A stretch of 64,000 nt of DNA from Sistotremastrum niveocremeum HHB9708 (Eukaryota; Basidiomycota; Agaricomycetes; Sistotremastrales; Sistotremastraceae), in contig KV419411.1 in assembly GCA_001630475.1 (NCBI GenBank), positions 530,010-594,009 of the forward strand. The letters run 5' to 3'. Within the stretch, counting starts at the first letter, position 1, and each line of letters opens with the position of its first letter. A program made the position numbers and the translations under genes. The notes beneath the pieces were generated by a model, which saw only the letters and a program-made list of their open reading frames with translations, ran no database searches and was not told the origin of the DNA. Positions 45,930-57,618 of the stretch are shown piece by piece.

Positions 45930-48851
45930 CTAAGTGATCAAATCACCTCTCGAATTCGCCCTCAACCCCGAAGGTCTCCCATTCACACCCAAAGCACTAC
46001 CGCTAGCACTCGCACTGATAGTGCTCGACGAACGTCTAGGCGAAGTCGGCGGTTTCACGATAACACCCTTCCCGCCAATCGTCGATCCCGCACTCTTCTT
46101 ATGCCCAGAACCACCAGAGGTTCCTCCGACTGCAAAGGACGATTTACTGCTCCCGAATCCGCCTAACGCCCACATCACTTCCATACTTCTTTTGATACTC
46201 CATAACCAAGATAATCCAAAGACGGAGGTGCTGATGAGGACGTTGAGGACGGTGTAGAGGTCTGGGTATCGAGCGGGAGGAGATGTGAAGAGGTCGAGGG
46301 TGTGGATTAGTATGATTGTTGAGTATGAGATCTAGGGAGAATATGAGAATGTGCGGTAGGAGGAGGATGAGAAGACGTACGAGTGAGAGTAGTTGAACGA
46401 AGGAGAGAGATGCGTGTCGGAGTGATTTAGGTCGTTTGGGAGATCCCATCAGCCAATTCCACAAGAGCGTAGTAGCGACGTATTGAATCCCTAACCCATC
46501 TTTCTTCAATAATGGATACATGCTATGCTTCAATCAATCACGGTACTCAACAGAGACGTCATTTGGAGAAGCATACCTGAACACAGAAACGTTATTGACC
46601 AATATACCCCATTCCCACACTTCTGAGTCACTCGTTGATCCAGATAAAAGTAGTGTCAAAGGCATTAGCGGAAGTAGGATGGATTTCTCATGAACTTGAA
46701 ATGAGAAGAGGAAGAATGACATCGATGAGGTGAATAGTGCATAAGGAAGGAGAGGGAGAGTTGCGCAAGGCTGCTTAGGGAGTACAGCTGGGGGAGCGAT
46801 TTCAACTGATTTGATTTTCGGGGAAGGGGGATGCGCGGTTGAGTTGGAGGATGATATGGTAGGAGCAGAGGAGACGGAAAGGGTAGATGGCGGAGACGTC
46901 GTCTTTGGAGGGTCGCGCAGGGATTGACGACGATTCCAAGCCGTCATCAGGAGGGCGTACACGGCAGGTGCAAATCCGATTGCCGTGAATAGAGTCGATA
47001 ATCTCAACAATCCAGTCCGTCCTAGCAATCTCATATTTCTCCACTTGAACACGACATCACTCGCACACCAAAAGTTCGCGACTTTATCTTCGAAAAGACC
47101 GCGATTGAAGGGGAAGACGCGGGAAATTGGGTCGAAGATGGACGTGGAGAGGAGAGAGGAGAAGGGAGGGAGGAAGGGGAGGAAGAGGGTAAGGAAGGCT
47201 CCGGTAGTAAAGAAGGCGAGTGACGTGAAGTGATTGAGTCTGTATCATATTGTGGTCTCAGGCAAAGTGTTATTGCGGAGAGGAAATGAGACATACCCGA
47301 ATGGCGGTCGGAGCCAGAGACATTTTCCTAATAAATATGCACCTATGGCAGGTGCGTAATAGAGAGCCATTTGCTTGAAGCCCAAGCTGAAAACGAAACA
47401 TATTGCCCCAATGAAATCATAACCGAGCGCAAACAAGTTCATGGCATGCAGGGCGAGGCCTATGAGACTTTTCATGAGCAACTCACGTGTTTGGAATGAA
47501 CGACAACTTACCCAGCATTACAGAATTATATTGGAAATGACCAGAATCTATGAGTATAAGAGAAGGATGGAAGAGGAGAGAGAGGAGGGCGATATGCTGA
47601 GGGTAGTTGAGTCTCTGGTGAGCAACTATCTAAGATAAATGACGGACCTGAGTGCGCCGTGAACGATCCTTGTGCCAAATATTGCAGAACATAGTGACCG
47701 CAGGGATGTATACAAGGAGATCGGAGATCAGCACAGTCGCGCGCATGAAGACTTTGCTTTCTGGCGATTCGATTCCCCGCGAAGCGTCAAGCGAAAACCA
47801 TGAAGGGTTTATTCGCGACCCTCTGTTGCACGCAGAGGCATCAGTGTCAGCAAGAAATCAAGAAGGGGGTGGCATACATGAGTCCACATAGCCACGAGTG
47901 ATAGGCGGTTAACGGAGGATAATCTAGTCCCCAATATTGAAGATCATAGGTGTACCATTTGGATATTGGTAGATGCCGAGTGATTTCCATCCAATGTCTT
48001 TGTGCCTCATAGTCACCGAACATTGGGGGTGAATCGCGACCTGTGGTTTTGAGTATGTCACCTTGACAAAGAATCAAACTGACTCACCTGAGTACCCTCC
48101 AGCTCCAATGGCCCATTTAATCCAAATGCTGGCTAGAACGGTGCACGGAGTGATATAACTTCTCATTCCATTCTTGCTCATCCATCTAACCCAACGTCTG
48201 CCCGCTCCGACATCTTCTTCTGCTGATGCCTCTTTCTTCCGTAATTGATGCTGCTCTTCCATCAAAGAGCTAAATGATAGTGATGATGTAGGTCTCGGTG
48301 AATTTGGGTTTAAAGGAGAGGGTGACGAAGGTCGAGATGAGAGAGGTGTATTGAGCCATTGTAAAGTGCCCGTTTGCAAAAGCGCATGTCTTCGAGGCGT
48401 AGGAGCGAATATTTCTGACTGATCAGTATCACTCCTGTACTCCTGTCAATTATACGACAATGTCAATACGCAAGAAGACGTACCCTGTAGGACTATGGAT
48501 GCTGGCGCCTGACTGCCTCCTGCGCAACCGTGCAACCGAAGTTAAAGACTGCCTCGCACTACCCGTCGACGAGCGCGAGGTTACTCGTACTTTTGATGAT
48601 TTCTGAGAAGGACCGACGACGAGATGGTCGACTGGAGATATATCCATGGAGAGCCTGCAACGAGCGAAAGCAGACCGGAGTTGGGGACGGATAAGGCTCC
48701 CGAAAACGCCGAACGACTCTAAGGAGCTCTCTAAGGGTCTCGGCGATACGGAATTTGAGTCACTCCATCTTTGAAACGCGTACATAGTAGTTGTTGAGTG
48801 AGCGTCACCGGACAACAGAGGGAAGCTGACGAGGCCTATATTTCTTATCAT
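45930..48851 (-). CDS. ALG6: ALG6: dolichyl-P-Glc:Man9GlcNAc2-PP-dolichol alpha-1,3-glucosyltransferase
   Basis: This ER-membrane GT57 enzyme adds the first glucose to the N-glycan precursor. Family marks in order are [38 protein letters not shown] (the luminal Asp-bearing loop), [94 protein letters not shown] and [14 protein letters not shown]. Membrane helices lie between them. Unlike the usual 540-600 residue enzyme it has a Ser/Arg-rich N-terminal extension of about 200 residues, a Ser/Pro-rich insert ([20 protein letters not shown]) and a Ser/Gly-rich C-terminal tail. The longest frame starts with TTG, so I take ATG 48851; 48785 is the next. A first intron must use an AG just before GAGTGATACTG. 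Confidence 0.93.
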
Positions 48852-49741
48852 ACTTTGTGGGCCGTTGTCATATCGAAAGCCTCCTCTGCTTCTTCTGCTG
48901 AACAAATACGCAAGGATTACTAACTGGACACCGAGAGTTTAAGTGAATAGCTTTGCAGTTCAAAAAATCATCGTTCTTCTAGGAGGCTAAGTTGCTCGGC
49001 GACCTCGTCTCAGAGTATATCAATAGGGCGGACCTCGCTATTCTTAGCGTTTCCTTGGATTTTGTGCGCAGAGGTACCCGAGTCGTTTCCTGACGTGGCT
49101 TTTTAGGTAGCTGATAAGTTGCTCGGACCAAGGACCAACCTACATCTTTCATTGATCAAAGAAGAGAATCTCGAGGACGGCTTGACACCACATTAGCTTT
49201 AACTTATTCAGACCAATTGGCCAGCGGGGACCGTTCAATGATTCAGCAATTTTGCTCGATATATTTTTCTCACACTATGCTCATCAGTGGATGCCAGAAA
49301 ACGGCCTGAATTGTTTCTATACATATTATAACGTCAGCGTCAGCCATATCGACACTTTCAAAGTTTTGAAGCCCAACCTCTCTTCAGCCACTCAATACCA
49401 ATGGCCACTACTTCCGGTAGGAAAATAACGTTGTAAGTTGTGTGCGAGCCATCGTTCACTTCATGGCTATTCGATTGCAGTTCCTCGAGACCAATGATGA
49501 CTGGAAACCCCGTGAAAAAAAGGTACCGCGCCAAAGTACTGTAGCGCCACTGAGCGCTCAACTGCACGAAACAGGCTAAAGGCATATCCCGGAGTTTTGA
49601 TACATAAATCGCTACTAAATCACAAGATACTGATCTCGCTCTTCACATCTCCCATCCGACACCCACATACTCGTGCCTGGACACTCGATCACTTCCCATA
49701 CTGCAGTTCCCACCCCACGGGCGTTCCAGAGACTTTTTTGA
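48852..49741. other. Intergenic region
   Basis: 0.9 kb upstream of ALG6. A minus-strand frame at 49358-49585 lacks an ATG and motif. No gene is supported. Confidence 0.4.
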
Positions 49742-50407
49742 TCAGCTGCAAGGCAAGGTTGCTCGGAATCGAAAGTCTAACGTGGCTCCATTGCCCGCGA
49801 AGGAAGTGATCGGGTTGTCCGGTAAAAGGGGAGTTTCTCCTTGCTCGGAGAACAATAGCTCGAGATTTCGGATAGAAGTTACAGAGTAGACACTGAGGCA
49901 CCCTCGTTTAGAGCACGCCTGAGGGTGAGAAATCGGAGTTTGCCACTTGTCTTTGACAGTTCCAAAGTTGAGATCGAAAGTCTCCTCGCGTCGACAACGA
50001 GGGAGTCGTACATAACCGAAGACAGATCTAGTTCGGGAGCATACTTGAGATCTTGAAGGGTCGAGACAAGTTAATCGGAGCGCCATGAGATTCTGGTGCC
50101 ATGCTCAGGAAAGTTGCGAGATTAGGTCAAGGTTTGAGGTCGTGTAAATCGAGGGTGGTTTCTTTAGCGCTTCTTGTCTCAGGCTCATCAGTAAGGGACC
50201 AAGAGATTGGGTCCTGTCGTCGCAAAAATCAAGCGAATTCGCCGAGAAGGAGACCGAATGGGTGACGGTATATCCCTGTGCCGAGATATGAGTGATTTCG
50301 TATGGATAGAATCTCCAAGGGGAACCCCTCACTGGGATGACGAGATGCAGCATATGACGCTCGCTTGAAGAATGGGTCGGAATGCAAGTATGCCCAAATC
50401 GACACAT
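49742..50407 (-). CDS. Two hypothetical ORFs or one broken gene
   Basis: Two minus-strand frames, each opened by ATG, follow one another: 50105-50407 (100 codons, MCRFGHTCIPTHSSSERHML) and 49742-50086 (114 codons, MALRLTCLDPSRSQVCSRTR). The space between them contains no GT on this strand, so they cannot be joined by a simple intron. The second has a plausible protein composition (ETFDLNFGTVKDKWQTPISH, NGATLDFRFRATL). They may be parts of one decayed gene, two small genes, or non-coding. No motif is recognised. Confidence 0.22.
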
Positions 50408-51023
50408 GTCGAAGATGCGATTAGGAACAGGCCTTAAAACGAGGGGACAAAATCATAAGTTTCAGAACGTAATAGACCAAATAGGGTCAGTTCTGGGAAC
50501 ATAGCCCTTCGAGATCATCGTGAGCAGAGCTGAGTTCATGGGATTCATAGACGCCTTACGAAGTGTGTGATCACTGGACTACAAGTGATAATAAGACTGT
50601 TAGGCCATTGTTCGAAAGAGGTACTTCAGTATGATAGAAGATGGTTTAAGGGCTCGTAGTCAACAGGCGACATGATATCGTGATGTCTGGCCAGCGACGC
50701 AACGCAATGATGCGCCGTCTGAGTCGATCAAGAACAATAGCAGCGACCGTGGCGGTCGCTTCACTCTAAACGGCCAGCATATCAGACAGTACATTGTGCC
50801 GTTGGCGAGTCAATCCAGCTGCTCACCGTCGTTCCCAGCGTCGAGCGCTCGCAGATCCCGTTTAGAGCGAGTCTTGTTTGCTCCGTGTTGATCGAGCATT
50901 TCACCAATCGTCCTGGCTACACATTGCATCCGATTCAATATCCTATTCTCGTAGCCAACGACGACAACGGCGACGACAACAGCAGCGGTCGACCCTAATC
51001 CATCTCTTTCCTCAACCACGACG
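50408..51023. other. Upstream region of the MAPKK gene
   Basis: 0.6 kb between the hypothetical ORFs and the kinase. The last 150 bases contain ACGACAACGGCGACGACAAC, a short imperfect trinucleotide run in the likely 5' leader. Confidence 0.45.
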
Positions 51024-52640
51024 ATGGCCACGACTGCCGCAACTCCCATCAGAAAGAAACGCAACTTTAAAGCGCTGCAGCTCGACGTCTCCCAGCCGCC
51101 TGCTATCCAAACTCCTAATCCACCCCTCCAACCAATACCATCCAGAGCTGCACCTGTTCCCAATGGTGCTGCCAATGGAGGCAAGCGAAAACCGCCAATG
51201 ATGGATCTATCAAAATCCAAGAAGACACCTGTTGCTGCGGGAGCAGACCAGGACGCTTCCCCTAATCATCTCACTGTCACTGTTGGCCCTAATTCAGCAC
51301 CTGCGACGGGGATGCCGTCAAGCAGACCGACGTATCAGTCGACGCTGCAGCAGCATCTGGCTGATCTTGATATGAACGCGGAGACGAAATTGGATTTGAG
51401 AAACGAAGATTTAAGAGAAATCTCGGAGCTGGGACAGGGGAACGGGGGAAGTGTGAAGAAAGTTGAACATGTCCCTACAAAAATAATCATGGCGAAAAAG
51501 GTTCGTCTGATCATCCTCTGCCAATATTCCCAACGACGTCTTATTGTTTCCTAATCAGATCGTTCTCATCGATGCTAAGCCCTCCGTGCGGAAACAAATC
51601 CTGCGAGAACTCCAAATAATGCACAATTGCCATTCGGAACATATCGTTTCCTTCTATGGTGCATTCGTTTCTGATCCAAATATCTGCATATGCATGGAGT
51701 GCATGGACAAGGGTTCACTCGACGGCATATACAAGCGCGTGGGACCCATTCCTATTGACATCGTGGGCAAGATCGCCACCGCTGTCCTTGAGGGATTAAC
51801 ATACCTATACGATGTTCATCGAATCATCCATCGTGGTGAGTAACTTCAGTCCTGACGAGCTTAAAAGCTTATCCCGAGCCGGCCCGGTTATCCAGATATC
51901 AAGCCATCCAACATACTCTTCAACTCTCAAGGACAGATCAAGATTTGCGACTTTGGTGTCTCTGGAGAGCTAATCAACTCGATTGCGGATACGTTCGTCG
52001 GTACATCAACTTACATGAGCGTACGTCTACGATTACCCCATCACGCATAAACGTTCCCACTCACCTGTTCCTCACCGTGTACAGCCCGAACGTATCCAAG
52101 GCGCCCAATACACCGTCAAATCCGACGTATGGTCATTAGGCATCTCCCTCATCGAACTCGCTCTTGGCCGATTCCCATTCTCCGACTCCGGCGATTCAGA
52201 TTTCGAAGATGCAGAAGGAACCCTTTCTCCAAGCCGACCGCCTTCCATGGCCGTTCCTCATTCCCTGTCAGCTGCTTCATCGGGCGGTACGACGCCAAAA
52301 TCGACGACGACTTCTCGGAAGGATAAAAGAAAATCGATGGGAGTCAGTTTGCAAGGAGGAGGGATGATGATGTCTATTTTGGAGCTGTTGCAGCATATCG
52401 TCAATGAGCCTGCGCCGAAGTTGACGCCAGAGGATAGATACCCTGCTGATGCGAGAGAATTTGTGGATGCGTGTTTATTGAAGGATCCGCTCACTCGACC
52501 AACCCCTAAGGATCTTCTGGTGAGTGATAAATCTCACTCGTCTGTCACGGTGAATTGATTCTTTGCGATAGAAATACGGTTGGGTGGAGAGGTCGCGGAC
52601 CACAGAATTGGACTTGAAAGCATGGGCGGATACGATCTGA
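51024..52640 (+). CDS. MAP kinase kinase, Ste7/Fuz7 type, 460 aa
   Basis: Five exons (51024-51500, 51559-51835, 51896-52020, 52085-52519, 52572-52640) sum to 461 codons. The N-terminus carries a MAPK docking motif ([13 protein letters not shown]: basic cluster, then hydrophobic-x-hydrophobic) and a Pro-rich part. The kinase domain has [15 protein letters not shown] (Gly loop), IMAKK (ATP Lys), [11 protein letters not shown] (catalytic loop across an intron), [12 protein letters not shown] (DFG) and the activation loop [20 protein letters not shown] with the S-x-x-x-T phosphosites of the pheromone/filamentation MAPKKs. A Ser-rich insert of about 60 residues sits after the APE-equivalent region and before [13 protein letters not shown]. 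It should be phosphorylated by a Ste11-type kinase and activate a Fus3/Kss1-type MAPK. The identity is firm. Confidence 0.95.
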
Positions 52641-52893
52641 TAGAGTCGGCCAGATTATAGTCCTCTTCTTGTCCTCCGTCATTCCAGCTATCTTGTGCTT
52701 TCCGTCTCTCGTTGGGAATTCATTGTTCTGCTTATCCACTCTTTCTTGCTAGCTGTCCATAATACCTGTCCCCCTTGTATTCTACTATTACTACATCGTC
52801 GTCTCGTCTTCTGCATCTTCCGTACTCGCGAATGTAGTTACAAAGCTCGCGGACTTTCCATGATCTGATCTTGCACATCCATTGACCAGTCTG

Positions 52894-54632
52894 ATCAAGG
52901 CTTAAGAACAATTTTCGCGCATTGCCTACTGGCCATCTGATCGAGCGCTTGCTGATATTCTTCGAGCTTAAAGACATGAGAAACCTATGCGAATTATTCA
53001 TCAATCTGTGTCGATGATCTAGGGACACCTTGGTGAACGTACCATTCCTTTTACTCTAATCTTGCCGCTATCCAAATATGCGACGGCGCGTGGGAAACAA
53101 TGGACTTGAGCAAAAGAGCCGATGATCTAAATTCGCCACCAAAGATACCGACGCTCGATCAATATCCAAAAGAAGGAAAGTCGGGGAAGAAAGAGACGTG
53201 CCTTTATTTCGTCTTGGAATATTTTGGCGGGAGGCCAGTGAACGAGAGCGCTATTTGCATATCTGCGCACTAGAGATTAGGTTCGCTGCACGTTAGCTGA
53301 TGGTCGAAGAAGCGCATACACTCCGTAGATAAGCAGAGTCCCGCCACGTCGCACGTAACCTAATGCGTCATTTGCAACTTTCTCGACGCCCGTTGCTTCG
53401 ACCTATATTGATGGAAGTCGGTCGGAGTAATCAATCAAGATTGACAGTCATAGTCAGATTGTAAGGTTTGATGGGAGAAGAAAACGGGATAGAACAGACC
53501 ACGACGTCGAATCCGTGAGGATAATCCTGTTTGAGCTTGTCCCATTGAGCTTGAGGATTCTCCCGGTCCAGTTCCACGTATTCGTCGGCGGCGTCCAGTT
53601 CTTTGGCGAGCTTCATCTTCTGACCAGCATTCTAATAATCAGGAATCATCAGGATGATAAGTAATGAAGATCCGGGTAAGGCACGACTCACAGCCGCCAA
53701 GACCACCTTCGAAGCACCATTAAGCTTCATCAATTGCGAGAATAAAAGCCCCGTTGGGCCTGCGCCGATCATAAGAACTTCAACTCCAACGGGAGCATTG
53801 AGTTTATCTAATCCATGGACGACGCATGCGCAAGGCTCTACGAGTGTAGCTTCTTCGTCTGTCAAATTGAAGATCTTGTACAACTTGTTTTGTTTCCTGC
53901 GCCAGATCGAGGTGAGGAAAGGGCTAGACGTCCGGAGATCCTCGCCCTTACAGAAGCACGAATTCGGCGAATCCACCATCAAGGGAACATCCGACGCCAT
54001 CAAAGTTTTCGCAGAGAACGCTCTGTCCTCTTCTGCAATAGAAGCAATTCCCGCACTAGGAGATCAAAGAAACGAAATAAGCCTCAATTGAGTTAGATCT
54101 TAAAATGAGGAGAAAACCGACAGTAGATCCAGCGTCTGCGACACATCGATCTCCTTTTTGGAAGTCTTTCACACCGGATCCTACGGTCTCGACTACACCG
54201 ACGACTGGGAAAGACGGTCAGCAAGCTCTGAAAAATGCGCGCGCCTAAAGATATGACAGACTTTCGTGGCCGGTGATGACTGGAAAACGCGCGATAAATT
54301 CACCCTCGTGAATATGCGCGTCCGTTCCACAAATACCTGATCGAGTGATCAGTACAGACGCTGGTGTGGCGGCCGGACAGCGAGAGAGATTAAGCTTACC
54401 ACAAGATCTGACTGTGCAGGGTCAAGGAATATTAGATCGGGCGCCGTTTATCTGCGAAAATCTGGACGATAAGTACCTCGCAACAGAACATCATCAGGGC
54501 CGACGGATGGGACCGGACGCTGGGTGATCTCAAAGTCTCTGGGCTGAGTACGAGATCAATCCAGTAATCATTCACAAGAAAGGCCTTATAGGACTTACGC
54601 CTTTGTAGTAAAGTGCTTTCATGGTCGACATG
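52894..54632 (-). CDS. Zinc-dependent medium-chain alcohol/polyol dehydrogenase
   Basis: The ATG at 54632 starts [11 protein letters not shown]. Short exons follow: [34 protein letters not shown] (catalytic zinc Cys), FPVITGHE (zinc His/Glu), [24 protein letters not shown] (four structural-zinc Cys), [15 protein letters not shown], the NAD(P) fold [19 protein letters not shown] and an Asp-rich strand end ([16 protein letters not shown]). The C-terminus is [16 protein letters not shown] to TGA 52894-52896. This matches the sorbitol/D-arabinitol-dehydrogenase branch of the MDR family, oxidising polyols with NAD(P)+ in the cytosol. The exact polyol is inferred only. It is convergent with the MAPKK gene. 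All zinc ligands appear present. Confidence 0.9.
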
Positions 54633-55014
54633 ATGGTACAGACTGGCCGCTAGCCATGCGGGACGGATGTCAGCTTCCGCTACGACCCTGCGTGCTAAAT
54701 TTTCGTCGGAGAAATGATTGATACGAGTAACCTCCATCGCTCATGTCCTCGTTTTCCCTGAAAATATTCAGGTCATCAAGATGAATATTCCGGATATTTT
54801 CCAAGCCATTTTCTATGATGCAGCAAGAGTACTTGTCGTCGTCCAACGGATGCGGATAAACCAAGTTTTGTTTGTGTGTATTTGTATCTCTCCCCGCTTT
54901 CAGGTCCCCTGGTTTTCTGGTCATTTGCTGTGCAAGGGCTGCTCGTCGTCCAGTCAGTTAGATCGTAATGTGGATGATATGCGATGATGATACTTTTCTT
55001 GTTTCAGCCCCAAG
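54633..55014. promoter_or_regulatory. Divergent promoter region
   Basis: Shared upstream region of the dehydrogenase and the CAAX-protein gene. It is AT-rich around 54770-54830; no defined motif is claimed. Confidence 0.4.
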
Positions 55015-57284
55015 ATGGCCCTGACTGCAACTGCCCAATCCGCTCTGCACGAACGGTCATGGGACGAGGAGATCGTCCCGGCGTTGAGGAAGCGTGTGTT
55101 TAAATCAAATCATTTTCATTGGATATCTTTGACATGAAACTATCAGGCTTGGAGGTAGAGTCGCGGACACTCGCGAACAGGATGTCTGTGGCATCTCTGA
55201 CAACCTCTACCGCCGACGATCCGAAAGACGGTTCAACATGGCCATCCAACAACTCGACCGCATCTGGGAAACCCTCATCTTCATCAAATTCGCACAGCTC
55301 TCATAGACCCATGACCGCCCAGCCATCTTCAACATCCCTCCGCCCCAGCAATATCCCACGACCCAGCTTTCAATCATCACGACCTTCCTTTCCTCGCTCT
55401 GATTCTAGCCATACAAATTCAAACGGCAAACGCTCTGTGACTCCTTCGGGATCAGCACACACCGCTACTCCTCGTAAACCAGCTAAACGCTCTCGTGCCC
55501 TGTCCACTCCTTATCCCGTTGACCGTACCGTATCGCCCACTCCTGCCCCTATCGGTCAAACCCAACTGCACCAAAGCAGCGGAACCATTCTCAACGGTTC
55601 CTCCCTCCCTACTCCCGCTTCATCTCGCTCGAATTCCCCTTATACACAAGCGACTGGCCCGAGCGCGAAACCGAGTCGTATACCCAGACCTGGCTTCTCC
55701 AACAGTTCTTCTAATCTATTAAATGCCTCTTCTCCGGATTATGCCTATCAGCACCAGAATCAAAGAGCTTTGGCTCCCAGTCCAACGCCCTCCACATCCA
55801 CCGACATTAATTTACCAGGCAGCGTCAATAGCCGAACCCATGCCCGCATCCTGAACGAGCAGGCTCCATTTCCGGCTTCATCGTCCACTTCACAAGTCGA
55901 CGTCGAAGAACCTGAATCTAGAGCTTCTGGAGAAGAAGAGAGACCATACGAACATTGGTATAGAGGAGAGGTTTCCAGAAACGGTGGTGTTGGAGAGCTC
56001 AGAATTGGCAAACGGAAAGAAATGCTCGACATTGCGAATTTCGGGCATTCGCCTCGGCCAGTCAGTGCAATTTCCATGTTGGCCGAAAGAGGAGTTCGGA
56101 AACGTGCTGAAAGCATGTCTGCACGTGAGAGTTTCTATCTAGACGACGAAAGGGCCGTGACAGAGCGCGTTCTGGACGAAATGCCGCTCACTGATCCTGA
56201 GGATGAAGATTATATCTCGATAGCGGAAGGGTCGACAGATCGACACCAGCAGCTGCCCACTCCAACCTCTAGAGAACCTCCGCCATTATTAGCACCACCG
56301 CCGGCGAACGCGTCAAAACAATCATTACAGCAACCTCGAAGACCTACGACTTCTACGACTAGTAAAGTGGCACCATCAGTTCGCAGTGCGACTGCGCCTA
56401 CTCCTGGGCCCTCGTCATCGACAGGGGCTGGTCCGAAGAAGCGAGTGAATAACGCCCGAGGGCCCGCTACCCCTGGGAAGAAGAACGTACCAAGGAAACC
56501 CACACGATCGATGTCTTCAAATACAACCTCTTATCCTAGTGACGATCTGGATGGGCCAGATGGGGCTGCGCTTGCAGATGCTATTCCTTCGTGGAGCGTG
56601 CCGACTGCAAAGAATGGAAATTGGGACGAGGTAAAGTCATTTTCATTAAAACATGGGGTTCATGGTGCCACAAAGAACCATAATGCTGATGCCGTCCTTC
56701 TCTAAAGGTTGTTTTGCCAGTAGTTGCGAGGCGCATGGGGCTAGAGGGCTACGAAGAAGTTGGCGGCTCGTCACCTAAAGTTGAGCCTCCGCCTGCTATT
56801 CCACCTGTACGTTATGACTCTGGTTCTTTTGGGGTGCAAATGTCAAACACTAACACATGTTTTTTTGATCTGGTATGTGATCGTCCAGGCCCCTGGCACG
56901 TTTGGATATGATCATTCCAAGTACCGACCTCCGCGAAGCGATGGTGCCGAGGAGATTGCATTGGACGAGTTCGGCAGACGTGCGAAGGATGCCGTTGAGC
57001 AAGATAGTCCTTCTCCTCCTCCTCGACTGTCTATCGCGACGCCTACAAATAAAACTCCTTCGCCATTTCCGGGATACCCTCGGCACGACGTGTCCCCGCC
57101 GCCGTCGCCGGCGCCATTTGCATCATATACGGCTCAGCCGGCAGCTGGGCAAGATATGGCAGGTCGACGATCGAGACAGCATCCCTTGGCGAACGACTTG
57201 CCGATGTACACAACGCGGGTGAGCGTGGAGAAGGAGATGAGGGAGGAGGAAGATGCCGGGTGCTGCAAGTGTGTTGTGATGTGA
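55015..57284 (+). CDS. Long Ser/Thr/Pro-rich protein with C-terminal CAAX prenylation box
   Basis: The ATG at 55015 opens MALTATAQSALHERSWDEEI; a 53-base intron leads to KRLEVESRTLANRMSVASL, a short amphipathic helical part. More than 500 residues of low-complexity Ser/Thr/Pro/Asn sequence follow (SSSSNSHSSHRP, IPRPSFQSSRPSFPRS repeats of an IPRP-like motif). A conserved-looking end holds IPSWSVPTAKNGNWDEVVLP, VARRMGLEGYEEV, APGTFGYDHSKYRPPRSD and EEDAGCCKCVVM. The last four residues, CVVM, form a CAAX box, and two further Cys upstream could be palmitoylated, so the protein is probably anchored to a membrane. No enzymatic domain is visible. The gene lies head to tail with the AMPK beta gene. 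I do not recognise the family. Confidence 0.82.
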
Positions 57285-57618
57285 CGGGTTATTTTAGCTT
57301 TTCTTTTCTATTTGTTCAGTGTTCGATTCTGCTTTGACCATTACCCATTAGTCCGTGACTTTTTTGAAAGACATACACTCATTTTTTGAAATCAGGAAAG
57401 AGATCTGATGCCGGGTGGAGTTAGCGGAGATAGACGCGGAAGCAAACCGGATAAGGAGCGCTAGCCATATAAGGCAAGATCTGATTATGCAAGGAATACC
57501 CCGAACGTCATGATTCCCGGATGATCCCAAATTCCACAGATTTGGCCAAACAAGACCAAATACGACCTCCTTTGTCTCTGGAGCGAATTCGAATTCGAGT
57601 GGTCCAACGCAGCGCTCG
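57285..57618. other. Intergenic region between two plus-strand genes
   Basis: Short spacer with the 3' end of the CAAX gene and the AMPK beta promoter. Confidence 0.45.

Noticed and set aside
45930-46260. Plus-strand frames of about 107 codons at the end of ALG6
   Set aside because: They are the antisense shadow of the Ser/Gly-rich ALG6 tail.
55495-56503. Additional frames on both strands inside the CAAX gene
   Set aside because: Low-complexity Ser/Pro codons leave long stop-free shadow frames; none has a start context or splice support.
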